Both the position numbers and the translations under genes were made by a program. Positions 9,066 to 17,308 of a stretch of 37,208 nucleotides of DNA are shown here, piece by piece. Source of the stretch: Ignisphaera sp. (GTDB taxonomy: Archaea; Thermoproteota; Thermoprotei_A; Sulfolobales; Ignisphaeraceae); the NCBI GenBank assembly GCA_028275825.1, contig JAPWTX010000015.1, positions 1 through 37,208 of the forward strand, in the 5' to 3' direction. A model generated the notes under the pieces. It ran no database searches. It had not been told where the DNA came from and was given only the letters and a program-made list of their open reading frames with translations. Position 1 is the first letter of the stretch. Each line of letters starts with the position of its first letter.

Positions 9066-9312
9066 TACAACTGAAAGCCTTGCCTTTTAAGGTGGGGATG
9101 GATGGAAAGGTTTATAAGATGCGTTTCTTGTTTTAGTTGCTTTAGTTGCCCCTAAGCACATGGATGCGGGGTTGGCAACTACATAGAGATGTGGGGAGCT
9201 CTGACCACCCTGAATGCTCCTCAAATGACAGATGTAGCTCCGAATAGATGAGGGGAACCAATGAACCACCCAAAGGGAACCCTCGCCCTTTAGGGCGGGG
9301 AGAAGGTCAGAT
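9066..9312 (+). repeat. Pair of IS200/IS605-like ends flanking a short core
   Basis: The left copy reads ACAACTGAAAGCCTTGCC then TTTTAAGGTGGGGATGG. The right copy is CGCCCTTTAGGGCGGGGA then GAAGGTCAGA, preceded by an arm with GAATAGATGAGG and AACCACCCAAAGGGAACCC. A reverse copy fragment (CTGACCACCCTGAATG) lies at 9201. The same arm occurs in reverse at 28010-28060 and 34048-34090, so the unit is a repeated element. There is no transposase between the ends: either a non-autonomous element or nested remnants. Confidence 0.6.
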
Positions 9313-9599
9313 CTATTCAGGTCTATACCTAGTGTATCTAACCTCCTCACCTAAAAGATGGGATGCTGAGAAAAGCTTGTTAGAGCTTAGTTTGTAGATA
9401 TTTATGTCTGCAAATACTTATCTTCTTGTCTTTGCTGATAAGAGTTTAAATGCTTCTGCACTTACTGCATATCTTTGGATGACACGCTCTCTAGTGTTTC
9501 AAAAACTTGTATGGGAGTAGCCCATGGCTTTGGGCTCTATAGCTGTCCATGAACTCAGGGTGCTCTCTAGAGGTAGCTGTGCTGTCTAAGAGGGGGTGG

Positions 9600-9660
9600 G
9601 TAGGGGGAAATCTCTGGATGCAATAAACAAGCATGAATTGATGGGGATGGACATCTAAGG
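9600..9660 (+). repeat. Eroded 3' fragment shared with 28600-28650
   Basis: GAATTGATGGGGATGGACAT then CTAA, compared with GAATTGATGAGAATGGGCAT then CTAG at 28625. Both read in one frame as NK-(R/H)-ELM-(R/G)-M-(G/D)-I-stop, which suggests the decayed end of the same coding sequence, possibly a transposon-encoded protein. Confidence 0.45.
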
Positions 9661-9686
9661 ACAAACGATATAGGTAGCAGATAATT

Positions 9687-10610
9687 ATGTTGATTAGGGT
9701 TATTAGAGGAATAGACTATGGACTTTCATTATATTACTCCTACACTCTCCCTCTTTATGATGTTAAGCCTGTTGACAATGGCTTTGTGTTTATAAAAACT
9801 GTTGGTCTATGTAAAGGGCTTGAATGTAGGTTTCAGAGGAGTTCTTTGGAAACAATTTGTGTTGTTCCGCAGTGTTGTGAGGGATATGCTGAAAAGCTCC
9901 TGGGCTTGGATTCTAGGTGGGGTTTTGAGGAGCTGTGTAGAGTTATTGGTTGGGGGAAGTGTATTTTGTCTAACATAACACTTCTCTATAGTCCTGGAGA
10001 TGCGGATCTCATTCTATATGCAATTCTCTTATCTAGAAACACAGATTATTTTACAAATACACTTCGTTGGTTTAAGCAGTTTGTGGATAGGGGTGTAGTT
10101 GAAGACAGAAGTTATATTCCTCAGCAAGTACTTATGCTAGCGCCTAAGGTAAAGAAGCTGTTTACAGATGCTAAGAATGCTAAAGACATTATTATCTCCC
10201 TTCTTACTCTAAAAGGTATTGGTGTAAAAAGTGTTACGGCTTTATTGCTTCACGCCTATGGAGAGACAGAATATGCCCCTGTAGATAGGCATTATAAGAG
10301 ATACTTAGAAGCTATATATGGAGAGCTGAGGGAGCCTATAAAGAAGATTTGCATAGCTACTAAACTGAACTGCTTAGTGTGTAAATATAAGGGCAAGTGT
10401 TTTTATGGTGTTGCAAGGAGTTTAGGAAAGTTAAATGGATATCTGCAATCTCTAACCTACCTTTCTGAAAGACTGAGCTTTGCCAGGAGTCGGTTTGAGG
10501 AAGTACTTGTTCCTAAGGATTATAGAGATGTAAAAGCTTTAAGGAAAGTAACAGCTTTAGCTATAGAGACTCTCACTAGAGAAGCTGGGCTACGGCATGC
10601 AAGGATATGA
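9687..10610 (+). CDS. HhH-GPD DNA glycosylase with [4Fe-4S] cluster
   Basis: Base-excision-repair glycosylase of the endonuclease III/AlkA superfamily, 307 residues. The helix-hairpin-helix is TLKGIGVKSVTA (174-185) with a lysine (K181) at the catalytic position of bifunctional glycosylase/lyases. The catalytic aspartate is D200 (YAPVDRHYKRYL). Cysteines at 222, 229, 232 and 238 give the exact C-x6-C-x2-C-x5-C spacing of the endonuclease III cluster. The N-terminal 110 residues resemble the AlkA/Ogg-type extra domain more than Nth, and carry several further cysteines (C42, C47, C58, C63, C64). Lesion specificity cannot be read from the sequence. The gene overlaps the next (radical SAM) by 14 bases, so the two are translated together. 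Confidence 0.85.
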   Translation: MLIRVIRGIDYGLSLYYSYTLPLYDVKPVDNGFVFIKTVGLCKGLECRFQRSSLETICVVPQCCEGYAEKLLGLDSRWGFEELCRVIGWGKCILSNITLLYSPGDADLILYAILLSRNTDYFTNTLRWFKQFVDRGVVEDRSYIPQQVLMLAPKVKKLFTDAKNAKDIIISLLTLKGIGVKSVTALLLHAYGETEYAPVDRHYKRYLEAIYGELREPIKKICIATKLNCLVCKYKGKCFYGVARSLGKLNGYLQSLTYLSERLSFARSRFEEVLVPKDYRDVKALRKVTALAIETLTREAGLRHARI

Positions 10611-11373
10611 CCCATTTCAGCTAGGGGAAGCTGTTAGGAGGTTTGTAACTAGAGCAGTTTTTGGAATTGAAGAGAGGAAGTACTATAGGTTTAGGGGTGG
10701 GAAGTGGTATGGTGGTATATCTACAGGAGACGTTGTTGGCTGCAATCTTAGATGCAAATTCTGCTGGAGCTGGAAATACACTCACACAACAGATAAGGGA
10801 GAATTCTATGATCCCAGCAAAGCATTTGAGAAAATGCATAGCATAGCTAAGGAGAGGGGTTATAGCTATGTGAGGATCAGCGGTGGCGAACCAACACTAT
10901 CATTTAACCACTTACTAGAACTTCTAAAGCTATTCAATGAAACAAATCTTACATTTATTTTAGAAACCAATGGGCTTTTGCTGGGAAAGGAAAAAAGCTA
11001 TGTAAAAGCGTTGGCAAATTACAATGTAGTTGTTAGAGTTTCTTTTAAGGGAGCCACAGAAGATGAGTTTGCTATACTAACAAGTGCAAGACCAGAATTC
11101 TATGAGTATCAGTTCAAAGCATTAGAAAACCTTGTGGAAGCAGGATTTAGACCAGGTGTGGATGTATATCCAGCAATAATGCTAAGCTTCAGCACGGATG
11201 AGAGCTACTCCAGATTCAAGGAAAGGCTAAGGAAAATAGATCCAAAATTCGCTGAAGCTATAGATGAAGAGTACGTAATTCTCTACCCACATGTGATAGA
11301 GATTCTCAAGAGAAACAAACTCAGACCCAGGATAGCCTTTACACCAGATAACATACCAACCTCAATGATTTAA
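10597..11373 (+). CDS. Radical SAM protein paired with the glycosylase
   Basis: A 258-residue radical SAM enzyme. The cluster motif is CNLRCKFC (C49, C53, C56), followed by RISGGEPTLSF (about 93-103), the SAM-binding GGEP motif. There is no C-terminal SPASM or TRAM domain, so it is a minimal enzyme. Sequences with GDVVGCNLRCKFCW are widespread in archaea but uncharacterised as far as I know. The ATG at 10597 lies inside the end of the glycosylase gene, 14 bases of overlap, a strong sign of an operon and possibly of linked function in nucleic acid modification or repair. Substrate unknown. Confidence 0.85.
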   Translation: MQGYDPFQLGEAVRRFVTRAVFGIEERKYYRFRGGKWYGGISTGDVVGCNLRCKFCWSWKYTHTTDKGEFYDPSKAFEKMHSIAKERGYSYVRISGGEPTLSFNHLLELLKLFNETNLTFILETNGLLLGKEKSYVKALANYNVVVRVSFKGATEDEFAILTSARPEFYEYQFKALENLVEAGFRPGVDVYPAIMLSFSTDESYSRFKERLRKIDPKFAEAIDEEYVILYPHVIEILKRNKLRPRIAFTPDNIPTSMI

Positions 11374-11413
11374 AGCATATCCAATGAGATAAGATGCAAA
11401 ATTTTGTTTAAGG

Positions 11414-12853
11414 TTAGGGTGCTATGTTTCTATATCTGAATACATTATTTCTATATCTCATAGCTTTAGCTAATCTCTCTATAAGTAAATATACCTCTCC
11501 TTCATACACCTTCTGAAGATCTCTGTTCTCCATGTAATGCTCTACAAGTCTTTCTCTCAAGTATCTCTTCCCTTTTTCATCTCTCAAAACTTGGAACACA
11601 TAGAAATAATGTCTGAAGATATCAGTCCTTGGATCGCTACAGCATGTCACGCATTTTTCGTAAGTTTTGAGAAGGTTCTCTAACTCTGGAGAATATAGTG
11701 CTAGCCTTAATGAAACAACTTTTCTCAGATGCTCTATGACATCATAATATATTTCTTCATATAATCTCCTAGTTGCAGACCCCTTGGGGAACCTTGACAT
11801 TGTTTCTAGGAGTAATTGTATTAGAACTCCAGACATTTTGTACTTAACCATGCCCCTCAACGCCTCTCCAACAACACTCCACACCCCAAAACCTTTATCA
11901 CTGTACGGGTTGTGCCCACTGCCAGAGTGTATAGATATAAGTACGTTGTTTGAGTACAGAATTGTATGTATGTTCCTCAGATTCTCGTACAATTCTCTCA
12001 AGTCGCCATTGTAATCCTCTCGTTTTCTGAAACCTATATTTGGAGCTAGGAAATCTGGTTCTATACCCATTCTCTTCAGTTCATACACGTAGAAGAAAAC
12101 TTCATTAGGTGGCGAAACCTTGGGAGTCTCATCGAAGGCTATCTCGATTCCAAAAGGCTTGTCGTTATACTTCATTACTATGTCTAGCACCTTCTTCACG
12201 TATTCGAGGCTTTTACGGTACTTTAAAACAAGCCTAGCTAGCGTTGGTCTGCTGAACCTAAGTGTTAGTTGTCTATCGCTAGAAATGAATGTAAATGTTT
12301 TTTCAAGGTATCTCTCTTCCATCTCTCTTCTTTCATCAAATTCCACATTATTTTCATAGAACTCCACAACCTCTCTATCGCTTAATGTGTCTATGCTATA
12401 ATCTATGAGCTCACATGTATCTATGGTAACAAAATCCACTCCACCACTCTTCTTAACTTCGCTAAACTCCTCTTCAATGTAGGAAAGAGATGTGGCAATC
12501 TCATCATCGCTAATAGGCTTGGTCATAGGAACCCCTGCTATCTTCTTTAAAGCTCTCTCTACACTACCCATAATAGATACGTGGTCAGCCTCTATCTCTA
12601 TCACAGCTCCGAATGCCTCTCCGAATCTCCTACCCTTAGTTATATACTCTTCTATAGATGTCCCAGTATGGCCAAAGTATAGAAGATCCGGATTAGTAGA
12701 ATTAATGTAACTTGATGGAGCAGTTTCTCTATTGAATGAAAGCATTAACGTACCTGCAATACCAAGACTTTTAAACGCCTTTAGTATAGGAGGTATAACT
12801 ATGTCTGGTATTCTTACTCCAAATGCAGGTCTAGGTAGCTTACCTAAATACAT
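11414..12853 (-). CDS. UxaE-family tagaturonate/fructuronate epimerase-like protein
   Basis: 479 residues resembling the UxaE family (D-tagaturonate 3-epimerase to D-fructuronate in thermophiles such as Thermotoga). Supporting segments: EIEADHVS, then FVTIDTCELIDYSIDTLS (the FTIDP...DTLS region of the family), FGIEIAFDETP, LAPNIGFRKREDYNGDL, and the SIHSGSGHNPYS motif containing conserved His residues. An upstream start at 12985 would overlap the divergent gene; the ATG at 12853 has GGGGGT before it and a TATA-like box about 37 bases upstream. The N-terminus MYLGKLPRPAFGVR looks natural. It shares a divergent promoter with the TIM-barrel gene, suggesting common control. Members on other ketoses are possible, so the substrate is inferred. 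Confidence 0.72.
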   Translation of the reverse strand: MYLGKLPRPAFGVRIPDIVIPPILKAFKSLGIAGTLMLSFNRETAPSSYINSTNPDLLYFGHTGTSIEEYITKGRRFGEAFGAVIEIEADHVSIMGSVERALKKIAGVPMTKPISDDEIATSLSYIEEEFSEVKKSGGVDFVTIDTCELIDYSIDTLSDREVVEFYENNVEFDERREMEERYLEKTFTFISSDRQLTLRFSRPTLARLVLKYRKSLEYVKKVLDIVMKYNDKPFGIEIAFDETPKVSPPNEVFFYVYELKRMGIEPDFLAPNIGFRKREDYNGDLRELYENLRNIHTILYSNNVLISIHSGSGHNPYSDKGFGVWSVVGEALRGMVKYKMSGVLIQLLLETMSRFPKGSATRRLYEEIYYDVIEHLRKVVSLRLALYSPELENLLKTYEKCVTCCSDPRTDIFRHYFYVFQVLRDEKGKRYLRERLVEHYMENRDLQKVYEGEVYLLIERLAKAMRYRNNVFRYRNIAP

Positions 12854-12884
12854 TAAAACCCCCACACCACTGTCAGTAGAGAAA

Positions 12885-12901
12885 AATTTAAATATTTTTA
12901 A
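12885..12901. promoter_or_regulatory. Divergent TATA-like region for the sugar-acid cluster
   Basis: AAATTTAAATATTTTTAA lies between the UxaE-like gene (minus, ATG 12853) and the TIM-barrel gene (plus, TTG 12970). The minus-strand reading gives a TATA box centred about 37 bases from that ATG. The sequence is nearly symmetric and could serve both directions. The same AAAATTTAAATA word precedes the transaldolase-like gene at 13947. Confidence 0.5.
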
Positions 12902-12969
12902 CCTTGTATTCTTCTGAAAGGTGAAACAAAATACTGTATGGCTATCTAAAGAAGGGAAATGTTGAGATA

Positions 12970-13857
12970 TTGGCGAGGTTCCCATGGGACATAGGAATAA
13001 TAAGTTTTATGGTGTTTCCAGAGCTCATGAGATCTTCGGAAGGAGCAGCTGATAAGATAAGGGTTCTGCTTGAAGATCCTTACTTTGATTTACTCGAAGT
13101 TATGATAATAGATGATGGTGAGTGGAGAAAGATAAGTGAGCTAAATAGAGTTTATGGCAAGAAGTTCGCATTAGGACTACAACCAGTTGTCTTGACACGT
13201 GGGGTAAATCCTAGCGCAATTAATGAAGATGAGAGAAAGAAGAGTGTTGAGATTCTGATTAAAGAGGTTAGGGTAGCTGGAGAAAGAGGCTATAGAGCTG
13301 TTGGAATATGTTCTGGTCCAAATGTTGAAGGACCTGAAAGGGAAAGGGCTAAGGAGGCTCTAATTAAAAGCCTTGTAGAACTTGGTGCAGAGGCTGCAAA
13401 ATATGGTATGAATGTATATCTAGAGACATTTGATGTGGCATGGGATAGAAAGAGGTTGGCTGGATATTTTGAAGAGACAGCTAAAATCATTGAAAAGGTG
13501 AGGGAACAGGCAAAGAATGTCTACATAATGTGGGACTTGAGCCATGCACCACTACTAAACGAATCTCCAGAAAAGCTCAGATCATATCCAGAGCTTGTTG
13601 GACACATACATATAGGTTGCGCAAAGAAGGCTGGAGATAAGCTTCTAGATACTCACCCAGGGTTCTACAGACCTGGAGCACTCAACACAGAAGTTGATGT
13701 AGCGAAGCTTCTCACAACCTTAAGCGATATAGGCTATAGGGGCGCTATAAGCTTTGAGGTCAGACCTGAAGAAGGTCAACATCCACTAGAAGTAGTAAAC
13801 TCTTCTAAAGGTGTACTACTGAGAGCTTTTCAACTATTTCTAGAGTCTCGGATATAG
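12970..13857 (+). CDS. Xylose-isomerase-like TIM-barrel isomerase/epimerase
   Basis: 295 residues of the AP-endonuclease-2/xylose-isomerase TIM-barrel superfamily, which includes hydroxypyruvate isomerase, tagatose 3-epimerase and inosose dehydratase. Likely metal ligands: E152 (VYLETFD), D189 with H192 (MWDLSH), H212/H214 (GHIHIG) and E263 (ISFEVRPE). No other domain. The start is TTG at 12970, since no ATG or GTG lies in frame upstream; TTG starts are common here. It overlaps nothing once the opposite gene is trimmed. The neighbours suggest a role on a ketose or on tartronate semialdehyde (hydroxypyruvate isomerase activity). The specific reaction is inference. Confidence 0.8.
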   Translation: MARFPWDIGIISFMVFPELMRSSEGAADKIRVLLEDPYFDLLEVMIIDDGEWRKISELNRVYGKKFALGLQPVVLTRGVNPSAINEDERKKSVEILIKEVRVAGERGYRAVGICSGPNVEGPERERAKEALIKSLVELGAEAAKYGMNVYLETFDVAWDRKRLAGYFEETAKIIEKVREQAKNVYIMWDLSHAPLLNESPEKLRSYPELVGHIHIGCAKKAGDKLLDTHPGFYRPGALNTEVDVAKLLTTLSDIGYRGAISFEVRPEEGQHPLEVVNSSKGVLLRAFQLFLESRI

Positions 13858-13946
13858 CTATATACCTCCATAACCATACAATTTTAACCAACTAATATCG
13901 TTTTTTATATATTTCTATATATACTAGTAATGGTCTTCATATAAAG

Positions 13947-13960
13947 AAAATTTAAATAGT
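13947..13960 (+). promoter_or_regulatory. TATA-like box for the transaldolase-like gene
   Basis: AAAATTTAAATAGT, centred about 28 bases before TTG 13982 and 55 before TTG 14009. Transcription would start near 13980. The motif is the same as in the 12885 divergent promoter, so shared regulation is possible, although it may just be a generic BRE/TATA. Confidence 0.5.
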
Positions 13961-14008
13961 ACTAGCAAATATAAGCCCTATTTGTGGGGCTATATAGGTG
14001 AATTTCGA

Positions 14009-16156
14009 TTGGATTCAAAGGTCGTAAAAGAAGAAGTTGTTAAAATAATAAAAAGTGCAGAAATAGAGAAACTTGTCATACCTATTCCTCCAAGAATAGA
14101 TCATGCTGATCACATAATGAAGACAGCTTTAATGGGTTGGACAAAGCTTGCAGCTGATCACATACTTCACCCCGAGTTTGTTAAGATAGCTAGGGAAGTG
14201 TTTTCAGCGCTTGTTAGAAGGATTGAGCATGTGTTGAAGAGTGAGGGTGTTCTAGATTCTAGTGGAAAGCTTATAGAGTCAGCTGTTGTGAAAAGGGCGA
14301 GGATTTATGACACTATCTTTGAGATAATATTTAATCTGGGTGGTGTTGAGAGTAAGTGGGCTGGGTATAGTGAGGAGGATGCCGAGAACTATATAAGGTA
14401 TTTAGTGAATGCATTTGATTACTGGGAGTCTCTAGAAAGAGAAGAGCTTGGCTATCCAGTAATTGTTGAGTCTGTAGTAGAGTTGCAACTCAATGAGTTA
14501 ATGAAGGTTAACAAAGGTAAGAGCCTTGTAGCTACCATAGCGCAGGAGGTCTCTAAAAAACTTGATAAAAGCTCTATTGTTAAAAGCTATGTAAATGCAA
14601 TGCTTAGCGAGATAAAGAATATTTTTTACAGAAAGGTGTATGAAGAAGGCATGTGTAAGTTTGGAAATGACTATGCACTAGGTTTGAGATTCCTAAGGCA
14701 CTTAGGCTTTGTACAAGTTTCAACCAATCCACCTCTAGCAGCCACAGCATACAATGATGATCCTGAACTTCTCGAAAAATTCAGGAAATATGCTTCAGAG
14801 GTTTTGATCAAGGAACATCCTGAGTGGTTTGAAAACCCTGAGAAATACGCTGACGACATAGCTATGGAGGCAACGAGATTTGCTCTCATGGACAATTTCT
14901 ATGTATTTAGGGTACCATTCATACTCTCAAAATATCATGATGGTTTAGTTAGCTACCAGCTAAACCCACTTTTTGCACATGATGCAAAGAAGAGTGTTGA
15001 AGATGTGAAGGTGTTTGTCTCTAGACTTGAAAGAGATCTTGCTGTTTACGATGAGTATCTGTGGTGGGGCTTTAACGTCCCTGAAAAAGGTAGAGCAGAT
15101 CTTGTTGTAAAGGTCTCAGCCGCTTATCCAGCTGCGATGGAGATAGCTGAAAAGATAAATGAGATGGGTGTAGGCCAGAATATTACTGTTAGCTTTACGG
15201 TATCGCAAGAGGTTTTAATAGCGTATGCCGCTCTGAAGGGTATGGCAAAGGCTATTAGAAAGGGTATAATACCTTCTCAAACCTATGATACTAACATGGG
15301 TGGTAGATTAGAAGATCATCTAAGAGAAGAGACCGCAACGCAACTCCTATTAAAAGCTCTTGAAGCAGTTGACGAAGCTAAGAGGTTTAGTGTTCTTGAA
15401 AAGCTTGCAAAGGGCTTGGGGGTTAAGGAGGATGCTTGGAATAAGGTTAAGAAGCAGGATTTCAAATCTATTGCAAGCTTCTTGTGTAGTAGAAGAGTCT
15501 TAGGCAGAAATCTGCTGAGAGAACCCTTCATAGATGCACTTGTCGAGTTAGGGCTATACAGATCTAGAGAAGATGGATTGCAGCATTTGAAGCCTTTAGA
15601 AGATGCATTAAAGCTTTCAGGTACTTTTGTTGCGCAGAGAGTTTATGAAATACTTTTCGCTCCCTGGAACAGGGAGAAGTGGATAAATCACTTCATCAAA
15701 GAATTTGGCTTAACGAGAGAAGAGGCAGAGATTGTGCTGGATAGAATAGATTTGCTACCAGCATCAAAGAGAAAACCCATAGACACTCTCTACACCTTTG
15801 CCTCAAGAAATATGACGAACACAGAATTTCCAGATCACCAACTGAATGTCGTTAAGGAGGTTGCAGAAAAAGGAGTCAAATTAGAGGATCTAAAGGAGTC
15901 TATATACCAGTCATTACCTAGAAAATACCTTGAAATACTGCTTCAATTAGAAGACTTTGTTAAAGCTTATGAAGCTTCGCCTGAAGTCAATGAGCTTCTA
16001 AAGAATGTTGGCATAGATAGAGACTATGGGAATAGGGGTGTATCTCCAAAGGACTGGCCTTCTTATGGGCCAAGCAAGAAGACTATGGACGAATTTAGCC
16101 ATGAATACATAGTGTTTAGAGAAAAAGTAGTAACGTTATTTAAGAGGCAGAGATAA
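14009..16156 (+). CDS. Very long transaldolase-like protein
   Basis: About 715 residues, more than twice a normal transaldolase (about 220-350). The transaldolase barrel is recognisable in the middle (numbered from TTG 13982): VQVSTNPPLAATAYN (245-259) resembles the TNP loop, SYQLNPLFAHD (324-334) resembles the VDPR strand, VVKVSAAYPAAMEIAE (375-390) carries the probable Schiff-base lysine K377, then NITVSFTVSQE (400-410), and GGRLEDHL (440-447) resembles the GRIDD ending. About 240 N-terminal and 260 C-terminal residues are unassigned. TTG 14009 has AGGTGA seven bases before it; TTG 13982 (leaderless) is the alternative. It lies between the TIM-barrel isomerase and the reductase. It probably transfers or cleaves a three-carbon ketol unit; the substrate is unknown. 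Confidence 0.75.
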   Translation: MDSKVVKEEVVKIIKSAEIEKLVIPIPPRIDHADHIMKTALMGWTKLAADHILHPEFVKIAREVFSALVRRIEHVLKSEGVLDSSGKLIESAVVKRARIYDTIFEIIFNLGGVESKWAGYSEEDAENYIRYLVNAFDYWESLEREELGYPVIVESVVELQLNELMKVNKGKSLVATIAQEVSKKLDKSSIVKSYVNAMLSEIKNIFYRKVYEEGMCKFGNDYALGLRFLRHLGFVQVSTNPPLAATAYNDDPELLEKFRKYASEVLIKEHPEWFENPEKYADDIAMEATRFALMDNFYVFRVPFILSKYHDGLVSYQLNPLFAHDAKKSVEDVKVFVSRLERDLAVYDEYLWWGFNVPEKGRADLVVKVSAAYPAAMEIAEKINEMGVGQNITVSFTVSQEVLIAYAALKGMAKAIRKGIIPSQTYDTNMGGRLEDHLREETATQLLLKALEAVDEAKRFSVLEKLAKGLGVKEDAWNKVKKQDFKSIASFLCSRRVLGRNLLREPFIDALVELGLYRSREDGLQHLKPLEDALKLSGTFVAQRVYEILFAPWNREKWINHFIKEFGLTREEAEIVLDRIDLLPASKRKPIDTLYTFASRNMTNTEFPDHQLNVVKEVAEKGVKLEDLKESIYQSLPRKYLEILLQLEDFVKAYEASPEVNELLKNVGIDRDYGNRGVSPKDWPSYGPSKKTMDEFSHEYIVFREKVVTLFKRQR

Positions 16157-16181
16157 TAAGTAATATGTGGTGTTGTGTGTA

Positions 16182-17189
16182 ATGAGGCCCAAACTGTTTG
16201 TTACTAGAGAGCTATTCACAGATGTGATAGAAAAATTGAAGAAGTATTACGATGTAGAAGTATGGGATAGGTATCAACCACCACCATATGAAACACTATT
16301 AGAGAAGGTGAAGGAAGTAGATGCCCTTGCTTCTCTGCTAAGCGATAGAATAGATTGCAACTTGCTTCAACAGGCAAAGAGGCTTAGAATAGTTGCACAG
16401 TATGCTGTAGGCTATGATAATATAGATGTGGAGTGCGCTACTAGGCTGGGGATATATGTTACAAACACCCCAGGGGTTTTAACAGAGGCAACAGCTGAGC
16501 TTACATGGGCTTTAATACTAGCTGTTGCTAGGAGGATTGTAGAGGCAGATACATTTGTTAGATGGGGTGAGTGGTGGAGAACTAAAACAGGCTGGCATCC
16601 ACACATGATGCTTGGTCTAGAGCTTAAGGGGAAAACACTTGGTATCGTGGGTTTAGGGAGAATAGGATCTAGAGTTGCTGAGATAGGCAAGGCCTTTGGC
16701 ATGAAGATAATATATTACGATCCTAGCAGAAATGAGGCTTTGGAGAAGCAGTTAGGTGTTGAATATAGGGATCTTGATACCTTGCTGCAAGAAGCCGATA
16801 TAGTGTCAATACATGTTCCGCTAACAAAGGAGACTTATCATCTTATTAATGAGGAGAAGCTGAGAAAGATGAAGAGAACAGCATTGCTAATCAACACAGC
16901 TAGAGGGGCTGTAATAGACATAAACGCATTAGTCAAAGCACTTTCAGAGGGTTGGATAGCAGGTGTAGGGTTAGATGTGTTTGAGCAAGAGCCTCTACCT
17001 CCAAATCATCCACTAACAGCATTCAAAAACGCTGTTCTTGTACCACACATAGGCTCGGCAACATATGATGCAAGACATGCAATGGCAGAGCTTGTAGCTG
17101 AAAACCTAATTGCTTTCTATGAAGGCAGAGAACCGCCAACACTAGTAAACAAAGATGTTTTGAAAGTAAGATCTCCAGGTTTCAAATAA
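16182..17189 (+). CDS. gyaR: Glyoxylate/hydroxypyruvate reductase, D-2-hydroxyacid dehydrogenase family
   Basis: NAD(P)H-dependent reductase of the archaeal GyaR type, 335 residues from the ATG at 16182. That start is chosen over the GTG at 16167 because GGTG lies upstream and RPKLFVTREL is the normal N-terminus. Nucleotide-binding GIVGLGRIGSRVAEIGKAFG; catalytic Arg in NTARGAVID, Glu in DVFEQEPLPPNHPL, and His in VPHIGSAT. The family reduces glyoxylate to glycolate and hydroxypyruvate to D-glycerate. It sits 25 bases after the transaldolase-like gene, likely in the same transcript. Here the hydroxypyruvate activity would complete the proposed route. Other D-2-hydroxyacids cannot be excluded. 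Confidence 0.85.
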   Translation: MRPKLFVTRELFTDVIEKLKKYYDVEVWDRYQPPPYETLLEKVKEVDALASLLSDRIDCNLLQQAKRLRIVAQYAVGYDNIDVECATRLGIYVTNTPGVLTEATAELTWALILAVARRIVEADTFVRWGEWWRTKTGWHPHMMLGLELKGKTLGIVGLGRIGSRVAEIGKAFGMKIIYYDPSRNEALEKQLGVEYRDLDTLLQEADIVSIHVPLTKETYHLINEEKLRKMKRTALLINTARGAVIDINALVKALSEGWIAGVGLDVFEQEPLPPNHPLTAFKNAVLVPHIGSATYDARHAMAELVAENLIAFYEGREPPTLVNKDVLKVRSPGFK

Positions 17190-17308
17190 TCTTCTAGTTT
17201 TTAACACCATTTTTTGTTGTAGGATAACATGTTCTCTATATAGTACTCCTAACACTTTCCCAATTCTAAAAAGTGGGTTTTAAGTGTAAATGTCTCTAGG
17301 ATAGAACT

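Larger units (their letters stand above)
8966..9686. other. 720-base gap filled with mobile-element debris
   Basis: No credible gene. It contains three element-end copies (9066-9100, 9201-9225 in reverse, 9283-9312), the 80-base arm next to the last of these, and at 9600-9660 a stretch homologous to 28600-28650. The 87-codon minus-strand frame at 9087-9350 lies exactly over these repeats and is not a gene. Confidence 0.6.

Noticed and set aside
9087-9350. 87-codon minus-strand frame read as a gene
   Set aside because: It lies exactly over element-end repeats and encodes a low-complexity, repeat-derived peptide.
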